IMG/VR virus record: IMGVR_UViG_3300021197_000193 | Span: 41,844 to 65,104 of that record | Direction: 5' to 3' (one strand) | DNA from: a virus | DNA length: 23,261 bases | In this document: positions 16,777-23,142 of the stretch, in pieces | How the letters are laid out: each line of letters begins with the position of its first letter | How positions within the stretch are numbered: position 1 is the stretch's first letter | The notes under the pieces: model-generated | Databases searched by the model: none | What the model was told of the DNA's origin: nothing | Seen by the model: the letters and a program-made list of their open reading frames with translations, nothing else | Program-made: the position numbers and the translations under genes

Positions 16777-17177
16777 TATTTTTTCCTCACTGAAATGACG
16801 TACTCGGTGTCGATGTTCATACCCTTGGGCATTACATCAGGGTTCTCCTCTATAAATTGTTTTACATTGGTCTGGTTCAACCGCCTGTCTAGAAACTCGG
16901 GCACATCATGTTCTTTAATAAAGTTGTACATCTGCTCCCAATCACTGGTCCAGTATTTGGTTTTAGTAGACCGAAAAAACAAACCTTCAGAGGTTCTAAC
17001 GCTTTCGACATTGTGGCTATCACAGTAGTCTAGCAGCGCGTTCTTTAAGATTTCCTGTTGGCGTACCAACGCTCCATCTTCTTCCTTGTACCGTGCGGAT
17101 AATTCTGCTCGTTTTGCCCTTAATTTTATGTAGGCTTTAGTCAGTTTATCTGCAGGTATATCGGACGTATCGTCCAT
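16776..17177 (-). CDS. Gp157/Gam-like coiled-coil protein
   Basis: 133 residues; AGGAG 8 bases before ATG 17177. The N-terminal half is a charged helix (AYIKLRAKRAELSARYKEED, then QQEILKNALLDYC). The C-terminal half has beta-type LFFRSTKTKYWTSDWEQMYN and ends VMPKGMNIDTEYVISVRKK. This layout, a coiled coil then a small beta domain with 'P-x-G-x-x-I...YVISVRK', is like phage Gp157/host-nuclease-inhibitor-type proteins found beside replication and SSB genes. That assignment is by pattern only. First gene after the predicted promoter at 17208-17236, so possibly the head of a sub-operon with the HTH, SSB and primase genes. Confidence 0.7.
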   Translation of the reverse strand: MDDTSDIPADKLTKAYIKLRAKRAELSARYKEEDGALVRQQEILKNALLDYCDSHNVESVRTSEGLFFRSTKTKYWTSDWEQMYNFIKEHDVPEFLDRRLNQTNVKQFIEENPDVMPKGMNIDTEYVISVRKK

Positions 17178-17207
17178 TAGTCATTCTCCTACTGTAACGA
17201 GAATTAC

Positions 17208-17236
17208 AATCTAGTAGCTTATAATGCCCTAGTCAA
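17208..17236 (-). promoter_or_regulatory. Predicted sigma70-like promoter
   Basis: On the - strand TTGACT (17231-17236, 5 of 6 to consensus), 17-base spacer, TAGATT (17208-17213, 4 of 6). The -35 overlaps the last codons and stop of the SNF2 gene (CTT GAC TAG). It would start transcription near 17200, ahead of the Gp157-like gene's ribosome site. Sequence match only. Confidence 0.45.
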
Positions 17237-18764
17237 GCAATTCTTTGTATAAGTCGATCATTTTTGTGTGAACGTCTATTCTGTTGTTTAATAATGAATA
17301 AATACGCTTTTCCACAGCAGAACCTTGTAGCTGAACAACAGTACATCGGTGTTTCTGCCCCGACCTATGCACCCTAGCGTTTGCCTGTGCGTATGTTTCC
17401 AATGAAGATGTTGGCCCCCACCAGACTACAGTGTTAGCTGCTGTTAACGTAACACCGTGTGCCGCGGACTGCGGCTGGATGACAAGCACCTTTGGGTTGT
17501 CTGTGTTTTGGAACCGTTTAAAGATATCGGTGCGCCGTGCTACGGGAACATCCCCACGGATCACCTCGGTTGTAATACCATCGTCTCGTAGTTTATCTGT
17601 CAGTATATCAATGGTGTGTTTGAATGGTACGAACACAAGAACCTTTTGACTGCTCTCGTCGATAACTTCTTTCAACACTTTGTATCTGTGCTTGATGTCA
17701 AACTCTAGCGTGTCGCCTTCGTCGGTGTAGACTGCCCCTGCCGATATTTGCAGTAGTTTGTTCATAATTATCGCTGCGTTCACAGCGGTGACTTCATCGT
17801 CACCCACTGTCATAGTCATACGCTTACGCAGCATCTCATAATATTTTTTCTGTTGCCGTGTTAGCTCCACATGTCGGTTGGTGTATGTCATCTCAGGTAG
17901 GTCAAGACATTCTTCCTTGGTAAACCGTATGGCAGGTTGCAGAATGTTAAACACTGTATCTGACGCATGGGGTTTTATTACCCACCTAAATTGTGACACC
18001 TTGCTCATAACCATATCACGGAACGAACCAAAGAACCGTGGTACAGCGTTGGGGTTTATCATTTTAGCAAGGCCGTATGCATCCAATGGAGATTGCGCCG
18101 CGGGTGTACCTGTCATCATCCAGAGCCAAGTATCTTCCCCGATTATGCGCCGTAGCACCTTCCATCGTTTTGATTGTGCGTTCTTGTAATGCGTAGCTTC
18201 ATCTACAACAACCAAATCAAACCCACCGTTCAAGATGTCTTCCGCTACTATTTCCACACCGTCATAATTTATTATGACAAACTCTGAACCTTGCTGGATG
18301 ATCTCACGGCGTTTCTTTGACGCGCCATAAGCTATCGACACGCTACGATGCGGCGCAAACGTAAACAAATCCTCACGCCACGCGCTATCCATAATTGACA
18401 AAGGGCATATAACTAACACTCGTTTAATCTTGCCTTGCTTCATCAGATAATCCGCGGCCCAGATAGCGGACGCTGTTTTGCCTGTGCCTTGTTCGTTGAA
18501 ACAAAAAGCCTTTGTGTTCATGGTTAGAAACGCGGCGGTCTTCTTTTGGTGGTCAAACGGCGTATGTTTGCCTGTCCATGTATACCTACCATTGATCGGA
18601 GAAGGGACGTTTATGTTTAACTTTCTCAGGCTGTGCGCTTCGTCTATCCCCCACTTCACTACGACTTCGTTATCCTCTATGGCACGACTTGCAGGGATTG
18701 TTTCAGTGACACGTTTAGGGTTGCGTAGCTTTAACAGCAACGCCTTGCCATCGACTATTTGCAT
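17229..18764 (-). CDS. SNF2-family DNA helicase/translocase
   Basis: 511 residues, a minimal two-RecA-domain SF2 enzyme. AGGAG sits 6 bases before the ATG. Motifs in order: Q-like Gln73 (FDHQKKTAAFL), Walker A NEQGTGKT (90-97), motif Ia VLVICPLSIMDSAW, Walker B DEAT (188-191), motif III MMTGTP (216-221), motif V AAHGVTLTAA (434-443), motif VI ANARVHRSGQ (461-470). The 'R-HRSGQ' ending is typical of SNF2 rather than ordinary DEAD-box proteins. Phage versions are thought to act in replication, recombination or protein displacement from DNA. There is no extra nuclease domain; the N-terminal 60 residues are a small unassigned domain. A palindrome lies directly before its ribosome site. Confidence 0.9.
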   Translation of the reverse strand: MQIVDGKALLLKLRNPKRVTETIPASRAIEDNEVVVKWGIDEAHSLRKLNINVPSPINGRYTWTGKHTPFDHQKKTAAFLTMNTKAFCFNEQGTGKTASAIWAADYLMKQGKIKRVLVICPLSIMDSAWREDLFTFAPHRSVSIAYGASKKRREIIQQGSEFVIINYDGVEIVAEDILNGGFDLVVVDEATHYKNAQSKRWKVLRRIIGEDTWLWMMTGTPAAQSPLDAYGLAKMINPNAVPRFFGSFRDMVMSKVSQFRWVIKPHASDTVFNILQPAIRFTKEECLDLPEMTYTNRHVELTRQQKKYYEMLRKRMTMTVGDDEVTAVNAAIIMNKLLQISAGAVYTDEGDTLEFDIKHRYKVLKEVIDESSQKVLVFVPFKHTIDILTDKLRDDGITTEVIRGDVPVARRTDIFKRFQNTDNPKVLVIQPQSAAHGVTLTAANTVVWWGPTSSLETYAQANARVHRSGQKHRCTVVQLQGSAVEKRIYSLLNNRIDVHTKMIDLYKELLD

Positions 18765-18775
18765 TTGCTTCTCCT

Positions 18776-18795
18776 ATTTAGGGAACTCCCTAAAT
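18776..18795. promoter_or_regulatory. Near-perfect palindrome, copy 1 (before the SNF2 helicase gene)
   Basis: ATTTAGGGA-AC-TCCCTAAAT: 9-bp arms around a 2-base centre. It starts at the last base of the HNH-like gene's TGA and ends one base before the AGGAG of the SNF2 gene. As DNA it looks like a dimeric operator; as RNA it gives an 8-bp stem with an AGUU loop next to the ribosome site. A second copy is at 22866-22887. Confidence 0.7.
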
Positions 18796-19064
18796 CATTT
18801 TTTCTTTTTGTAGTTCCGTGCGCGGTTCTTGCTGCGGCTTTCAATTCTTACACCGTCTTTATTTGAACCGCCTTTCGACAAGGCTTTCTTGTGACTGATG
18901 TCTTTGCCTTCGCGTTTATCAGCTTTACCGTTCCTGTTAGCATCTTTACTGGTGCGATCCATCTTACGGCGGGCACGCTGACGTTCCATCCTAGCCTCAA
19001 ACGGCTTACTACCGACAGGTTTGTTCTTCTGTTTGGGGCGATCTTTGGGGTTCTTGTATGGCAT
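18795..19064 (-). CDS. Small basic HNH-like protein
   Basis: 89 residues, strongly Lys/Arg-rich; GGAG 7 bases before ATG 19064, which shares its A with the upstream TGA. The C-terminal half KDISHKKALSKGGSNKDG followed by RIESRSKNRARN follows the HNH pattern of small phage proteins (DxDHKxPLSKGGSN...NLR...S..NR). His58, Gly65, Gly66 and Asn80 are kept, but the residue before His58 is Ser57 where Asp is usual. It is therefore HNH-like and may be weakly active or only DNA-binding. It lies between the RecB-like nuclease and the SNF2 helicase in one operon, so a role in DNA processing is plausible. An alternative is a basic DNA-condensing protein. Confidence 0.7.
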   Translation of the reverse strand: MPYKNPKDRPKQKNKPVGSKPFEARMERQRARRKMDRTSKDANRNGKADKREGKDISHKKALSKGGSNKDGVRIESRSKNRARNYKKKK

Positions 19065-19732
19065 CAGTTGGCTCCGTTATGGACACATTCAATGATAGGG
19101 CAGTGGCGTCTGCATAACCCATTAGGGCGAGCGTTCCACATATCTTCTTTTGCCGCGGTTTCCATCTGCCCATACTTGCCGAGCCATTTCTCCCACAGCT
19201 TAGATTTATCATACTCCATGTAAGTATCTTTTACCAAGTCATTACATACCACAAAAAGTAATGCGGCGCGTACTTTCTTTATCTGCGGATACAACGCCAT
19301 CAACGCTAGGGCCATCAACTCTAGCTGCCCTTTGTCCGCGTACTTGGAAGACTTGCCTGTTTTGTAATCCACAACAGTAGCTGTTTCGTCGTCTAATATA
19401 ACTAAATCAGCTATACCGCGAAACCAAACATCATCCGCATAAAAATTACATGCGTCCAAGTTTGCTGTTAATCCTAATTTTATTTCACATAGTTTTTGCC
19501 CCTGCCTATCCTTTAAAGATGTTAAGGCTTGAGCTGCGTAGCTGAACTTAGCGGGCACAGGTGTGCCTTTACCAATAAAATCCTCGGCCATTTTATGGAA
19601 CTCGTTGCCATATATTATAGCTTCGGTCTTTACAAACGGCACCTCTTTCAAGATGTGTTTATGGTAATACTGTTTTGGACACTGCTCAAAGTCTTTGATC
19701 TTGCTAAACGACCACGGCCATACTTTTGTCAC
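19064..19732 (-). CDS. RecB/Cas4-like PD-(D/E)XK exonuclease with putative Fe-S cluster
   Basis: 222 residues from GTG 19732, overlapping the polymerase stop by four bases (GTGA), with GGAG 7 bases upstream. Nuclease core: YGNEFHKMAE with His46, GIADLVILDD with Asp109, VVDYKTGK with Asp122 and Lys124, and QLELMALAL with Gln136, which matches RecB-family motifs. Cys18 (FEQCPKQYY) pairs with three C-terminal cysteines, Cys207, Cys211 and Cys216 (CRRHCPIIEC), the layout of the 4Fe-4S cluster in Cas4 and AddB nucleases. It should degrade or resect DNA ends in recombination or replication and may be 5'-3' directed as Cas4 is. There are no CRISPR genes nearby, so Cas4 here means fold only. Confidence 0.87.
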   Translation of the reverse strand: MTKVWPWSFSKIKDFEQCPKQYYHKHILKEVPFVKTEAIIYGNEFHKMAEDFIGKGTPVPAKFSYAAQALTSLKDRQGQKLCEIKLGLTANLDACNFYADDVWFRGIADLVILDDETATVVDYKTGKSSKYADKGQLELMALALMALYPQIKKVRAALLFVVCNDLVKDTYMEYDKSKLWEKWLGKYGQMETAAKEDMWNARPNGLCRRHCPIIECVHNGAN

Positions 19733-21558
19733 TCACACTCTCCATATGATTTGCCTGTGCCGCTTTCACATGTGATCGGTAATCCATCAGCCCAGTCGGG
19801 CGTCTGGCGCATACATTCTTCTATGTACGCTTGTGCTTCGTCTAATTCTTCGTCGGCTACACAGGCTACAATACTATCATGTACAGTTAGCACAACATTG
19901 TATCTCTTGGCAATAAGTAACATCTGATGCCCAATGATACAACGTGCAATGGCTTGGCATACATTCTCCACGACCTTACCACCGTATATACGTTTCGGTC
20001 CACGCCTAGTCTTGTAAGTGTATTCAAACCCACGTTCACCCTGTTCCGCGTCTAAGCCATGATAGAACATGGGTAGGCCCGAAGGTAACACAATGGCGCT
20101 ATGCTTTGCGACTACATGTAGGACGCCTTCACGCCCAAACGGTAGATCATCTCCGCGTTGCATGTGCTGCACCATGTTGTTGGCATCGCGCCATAACTCA
20201 CTAATCGCATCGTTAGCGTCACGGTATACTTGTATGATGCGCCGTGCTTCTTCCAAGTCTATATACACGCCCATACCTTGTAACTGTGCTTGGAACTTAA
20301 CTGCCCCCATACCGTACCCTGCACCAAGGATAGTGGTTTTACCCACAAATCTTTGGTCTTTGCTTACCCCATCTACTGGCACGTTATATATGCTAGACGC
20401 CATGTACTTATATACGTCTTCACCCGCTGCGAACTGTGATACCAGATCATGCTGCCCTGCAAGCCACGCCAACACACGCGCTTCAATTTGGGAACTGTCA
20501 CAATCAACAAGAGAATGTCCTGTTGGTGCGACTATGCTTCCCTTTAACTTCTTACCGTTTGGTCCACGGCTAGGTAGGTTCTGTAGGTTGATTTTATCAT
20601 CTCCGCCCCAACGTCCAGTGTGCGCAGCATAATATCTTACAGGCACAGGCAGAAGTCCGCGCGCTGCTATATCTATAAACCTCTGCGTACGCGTTTCTTC
20701 TAGCGTGGATTTACTGCCTAACCTTGCGGCCACCAGTGCTTGCACCCGATCATCTTCGTGGTCAGTCAGTGCTTTAAAGTCTTCGTCGTTCTTAGCGAAC
20801 GCAAATGTTTCTTTGCCTGTTGTCAGACTTATCTTCATGGGCGGTTTAACCCCGAACCCTTTTAGTAACTCCGCGAACTTAGGGTTGGACATAAGGTCTT
20901 TTTTGTCTTCAACACCTGCATCAGATAGCAGCCTTTCTTTTCGCTGCTTAACATCCTGCAAGTGCGACTGTAGCAATCCGCTGTCCAACTCTAGTGTAGG
21001 CTCAGTAAACATCCGCAGGGTGGCGTCTATCAAACGTAGCTCCGGCTTAGGGAACCGTTTGAGCATCCTGTTAAAAAGTTTGTAGGTTAGTTCCACATCA
21101 TTTATGCAGTAGTCTCCGTACTGCTCTAATTCTTCGGTGGCAAAATCTCCACGTTGCTTGCCGATTGCGCGTACGACCTCTGTGCCTTTAACGCCGAGAT
21201 TGTACCTCTCAGATAACGCAGCGAGACTTGCGCGAGCTTCAGTCCCATGTAGGGCACGGGCAATACACAAAGTATCGGTATACATCCGAGGACGAATACC
21301 AAAACGCCAACTAAGAATGGCACCATCAAACATAGTGTTATGACAAAGTACCATAGCATCTTCCCAAGGGAACGATGTGAGGTATCGGTTAAGCTGTTCG
21401 TACGTACCACTGGCCCACTCCGTCTCCCCATTATTTACTTTAACAGCCACGCCGATCACCTCAAAACGAGGATCACGGACGTAGGCTTCTGTTGTTAACT
21501 TAGACAAAGAATAATCTCTGTCATAGTAGGTTTCAAAATCTAGCGTGATTAAGTCCAT
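19729..21558 (-). CDS. Family A DNA polymerase with 3'-5' exonuclease
   Basis: 609 residues; ATG 21558 shares its A with the upstream TAA; only weak GAG upstream, so translation is probably coupled. Exonuclease motifs: LDFET (Asp7, Glu9), CHNTMFDGAIL (Asp78), YGDYCINDVE (Tyr150, Asp154). Polymerase motif A VDCDSSQIEAR (Asp354), motif B RFVGKTTILGAGYG (Arg403, Lys407, Leu411, Tyr415), motif C TVHDS (His560, Asp561). All catalytic residues are present, and there is no 5'-3' exonuclease domain. The residue equivalent to E. coli Phe762 is Leu411. This is the replicative polymerase, similar in layout to T7 gp5 but shorter and without an obvious thioredoxin-binding insert. Next gene downstream is a RecB-like nuclease. 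Confidence 0.93.
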   Translation of the reverse strand: MDLITLDFETYYDRDYSLSKLTTEAYVRDPRFEVIGVAVKVNNGETEWASGTYEQLNRYLTSFPWEDAMVLCHNTMFDGAILSWRFGIRPRMYTDTLCIARALHGTEARASLAALSERYNLGVKGTEVVRAIGKQRGDFATEELEQYGDYCINDVELTYKLFNRMLKRFPKPELRLIDATLRMFTEPTLELDSGLLQSHLQDVKQRKERLLSDAGVEDKKDLMSNPKFAELLKGFGVKPPMKISLTTGKETFAFAKNDEDFKALTDHEDDRVQALVAARLGSKSTLEETRTQRFIDIAARGLLPVPVRYYAAHTGRWGGDDKINLQNLPSRGPNGKKLKGSIVAPTGHSLVDCDSSQIEARVLAWLAGQHDLVSQFAAGEDVYKYMASSIYNVPVDGVSKDQRFVGKTTILGAGYGMGAVKFQAQLQGMGVYIDLEEARRIIQVYRDANDAISELWRDANNMVQHMQRGDDLPFGREGVLHVVAKHSAIVLPSGLPMFYHGLDAEQGERGFEYTYKTRRGPKRIYGGKVVENVCQAIARCIIGHQMLLIAKRYNVVLTVHDSIVACVADEELDEAQAYIEECMRQTPDWADGLPITCESGTGKSYGECE

Positions 21559-21992
21559 TACTTACTCGCTATCTCGCCACCACATGCCATGTAACCACAT
21601 GCGTCTATCCAGTTGTCTGGATGTGATGGGTTCGACTTGATACGCGCGACTTTTAACAAGTTCATCATCACAGCTACATCTGTGGCGCTTACTTCCACAC
21701 CTAGATGCACGGACCAATACTTACCTATCGTGGTGAAATTATCTTCCATGTTACCATGGTCAGCCGCGCGATCCTTGGTCACGTATTCTTTGGCGGTGTC
21801 TAGCACCTTCCCACGCGTAACCCTACGCGCTTCTTTTTCAAAAACTTCTTTGGGCGTACCAATCTTCTTCATCAGATTGCTTACATAGCTTGGGGATGTT
21901 TTAGTCGCCATGGCAATTTCTCTGCCTGTAGCGTCAGGGTTTTTTATTTTATACTTCCAGACTTTTTCCGCTTTGTTTGGATTCTTCGCCAT
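21558..21992 (-). CDS. HTH plus DUF6378 domain protein
   Basis: 144 residues. ATG 21992 is preceded by AGAGGAG at 7 bases, whereas the upstream ATG 22016 has no ribosome site. Residues about 1-45 hold a helix-turn-helix (TGREIAMATKTSPSYVSNLM). The rest matches the DUF6378 phage domain as I know it: VLDTAKEYVTKDRAADHGN, NFTTIGKYWSVHLG, DVAVMMNLLKVARIKSNPSH, and DNWIDACGYMACGGEIA. That domain is helical and MazG-like in appearance, possibly nucleotide-binding, without a settled function. Fusion to an HTH suggests regulated or DNA-directed activity. It sits directly before the polymerase and overlaps the preceding HTH gene by 44 bases. Confidence 0.82.
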   Translation of the reverse strand: MAKNPNKAEKVWKYKIKNPDATGREIAMATKTSPSYVSNLMKKIGTPKEVFEKEARRVTRGKVLDTAKEYVTKDRAADHGNMEDNFTTIGKYWSVHLGVEVSATDVAVMMNLLKVARIKSNPSHPDNWIDACGYMACGGEIASK

Positions 21993-22311
21993 TGTTTTCT
22001 CCTCTTGGCAAGTCATATTTTCTTTTTATGTTAGACGCTGTTTTTGGGCTTATACCCATTATTTCCGCGATAGATTTCAACGTCATGCTACGTTTCAACA
22101 TGCGGTCAACCATCTCAGCGTCTTTGGTCAACACCAACTTATTGGCTTCTTTCTTGGGTCTACCCCCCATCTGTCCGTTAAGTTTGTTGGTGCAGTTTTT
22201 GTGGGTGACACGAGAAAGTACCCGTGGGTTATCTTCTTTATCTTTTTTGGTTTGTTTCTCCCACACTTCCCGATAAAGTTCTTCATATTTTATTCGCTCT
22301 TGCTCATTCAT
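21949..22311 (-). CDS. Helix-turn-helix DNA-binding protein
   Basis: 120 residues; GAGG 7 bases before ATG 22311. The N-terminus is a charged helix (MNEQERIKYEELYREVWEKQ); a basic Gly-rich RPKKEAN joint follows; residues 78-101 are a helix-turn-helix (SIAEIMGISPKTASNIKRKY). The tail is polar. It looks like a sequence-specific phage regulator or a terminase-small-subunit-type HTH protein, but nothing further identifies it. First gene after the longest non-coding gap of the right arm, which holds a strong hairpin, so it may control or be controlled by that leader. Its 3' end overlaps the next gene by 44 bases. Confidence 0.78.
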   Translation of the reverse strand: MNEQERIKYEELYREVWEKQTKKDKEDNPRVLSRVTHKNCTNKLNGQMGGRPKKEANKLVLTKDAEMVDRMLKRSMTLKSIAEIMGISPKTASNIKRKYDLPRGENNGEESKQSGKSLEV

Positions 22312-22335
22312 GTGTATGCCTCTTATTTAATAGTG

Positions 22336-22381
22336 CCCTGCAGCCCACGCAAAAACAGGAGTCAAAAAATGGGCCGCAGGG
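22336..22381 (-). promoter_or_regulatory. Strong hairpin in the leader of the HTH gene
   Basis: Arms CCCTGCAGCCCA (22336-22347) and TGGGCCGCAGGG (22370-22381), 12 bp with one A-C mismatch, loop of 22 bases. It is followed on the - strand by CACTATTAAATAAG and the HTH ribosome site, with no U-tract, so it is not a simple terminator. Candidate operator, attenuator or origin-like structure in the gap 22312-22508; no good -35/-10 pair was found there. Confidence 0.6.
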
Positions 22382-22477
22382 TCTAACCGTACGCGGTTTC
22401 TTCGGTGCAATCACAACAACAGAAAGGATAATCATGGAGGTCGTTGCTTACACTGCTGCGGTTTTCGTGGGACAAAT

Positions 22478-22511
22478 CAAAAAACCCACAACCCACTCAC
22501 AGCTTGGGTTA
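22478..22511 (-). terminator. Possible weak terminator after the VRR-NUC gene
   Basis: On the - strand, AACCCA starting within the TAA of the nuclease gene can pair with TGGGTT directly before a run of six T (loop of 16), or with a nearer TGGGTT. The stem has only 6 bp, so termination would be partial. Confidence 0.35.
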
Positions 22512-22811
22512 GCCGTCTGGGACCATAGACCACGTACGTAAGTCCAGCGAGACTTCGTGTACGTTATCTTCATTGACAACCATGTCTAGTCCACCTGCGG
22601 CTCTTATTTCTTCTAGGTTCTTCTGCTGTAAGGGTGTAGGTTTGTTTTTACCTGCCTTACATTCGATCCCAAAAAATAATCCTTCATAACATCCTATGAC
22701 ATCAGGCACACCGCTACGCCCGTAGCCGCCTGTCACAGGGTAAAAATAATACGCGCCTAATTCTTTAAGCTGCGCCACTACCTTTCTTTTAACTTTTGCT
22801 TCGGGTGTCAT
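22509..22811 (-). CDS. VRR-NUC family nuclease
   Basis: 100 residues from ATG 22811, which has GGAG 7 bases upstream; the ATG at 22817 is only one base from that site. The sequence is the compact virus-type VRR-NUC domain, a PD-(D/E)XK fold: a helix (AKVKRKVVAQLKELGAYYF), then GRSGVPDVIGCYEGLFFGIE with Asp37 and Glu50, ECKAG with Lys52, and Gln62 followed by IRAAGG. These stand-alone domains are structure-specific nucleases, proposed to resolve Holliday junctions or flaps during phage replication and packaging. It lies upstream of the polymerase group, separated by about 200 bases, and is preceded by two hairpins. Confidence 0.9.
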   Translation of the reverse strand: MTPEAKVKRKVVAQLKELGAYYFYPVTGGYGRSGVPDVIGCYEGLFFGIECKAGKNKPTPLQQKNLEEIRAAGGLDMVVNEDNVHEVSLDLRTWSMVPDG

Positions 22812-22842
22812 TACCATTCTCCGATACCAGTACCCCCCTAGA

Positions 22843-22862
22843 CGAGAGGCCGTAGCCCCTCG
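22843..22862 (-). promoter_or_regulatory. UACG-tetraloop hairpin before the VRR-NUC gene
   Basis: On the - strand CGAGGGGC-TACG-GCCTCTCG: 8 pairs (one G-U) closed by a C(UACG)G loop of the very stable UNCG class. There is no U-tract after it (TCTAGGGGGG). It is probably an mRNA structure separating expression of the 83-aa gene from the nuclease, for example a processing or stability element. Confidence 0.55.
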
Positions 22863-22865
22863 CCC

Positions 22866-22887
22866 ATTTAGGGAGTTCCCTATTTAT
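22866..22887. promoter_or_regulatory. Near-perfect palindrome, copy 2
   Basis: ATTTAGGGA-GT-TCCCTATTTAT; the core TAGGGA-GT-TCCCTA (22869-22882) is a perfect 6+6 dyad, and the TTTAGGGA/TCCCTA arms match copy 1 at 18776-18795 in the opposite centre orientation. It overlaps the TAG stop of the 83-aa gene and lies just before the UACG hairpin. Shared operator or RNA-processing site are both possible. Confidence 0.65.
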
Positions 22888-23131
22888 AGACCCAAAACAA
22901 GTATGGGCCAATCCGAGCGCCAACTCCATCCACATCGTTGGGCGGTGGTGGGATGTCTAGCATGGACAGCGTTGCTAAACGCTCCTGCATCCAAGTTGGT
23001 AGCTCGTCTACACAGTTATAATGGCCGTCTACTTCCTTGTCAACCTCTCCAATGCCAAAACTTGTGATCTTGACTTGTTTAGTATCAAAGGCTATGTTTA
23101 CGCGATAAGTTATACCATCAGGTGCTTGCAT
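22880..23131 (-). CDS. Small conserved-looking protein, unknown function
   Basis: 83 residues; GAGGTG about 8 bases before ATG 23131. No motif I can name. It starts with a beta-type stretch (ITYRVNIAFDTKQVKITSFG), then an acidic segment with one Cys (HYNCVDELPTWMQERLATL) and a Pro-rich IPPPPNDVDGVG before an aromatic end (YLFWVYK). The balanced composition, ribosome site and tight spacing (11 bases after the previous stop) argue that it is real. It looks soluble, with no membrane span. It probably belongs to the early replication operon. Confidence 0.75.
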   Translation of the reverse strand: MQAPDGITYRVNIAFDTKQVKITSFGIGEVDKEVDGHYNCVDELPTWMQERLATLSMLDIPPPPNDVDGVGARIGPYLFWVYK

Positions 23132-23142
23132 CTAGTAACACC

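Noticed and set aside
19064-19732. Reading the RecB-like gene as part of a CRISPR-Cas system
   Set aside because: No cas1, cas2, effector or repeat array is present; polymerase and helicase neighbours point to phage replication and recombination.
22016-22016. Upstream ATG as start of the DUF6378 protein
   Set aside because: No ribosome site before it, whereas ATG 21992 has AGAGGAG at 7 bases.
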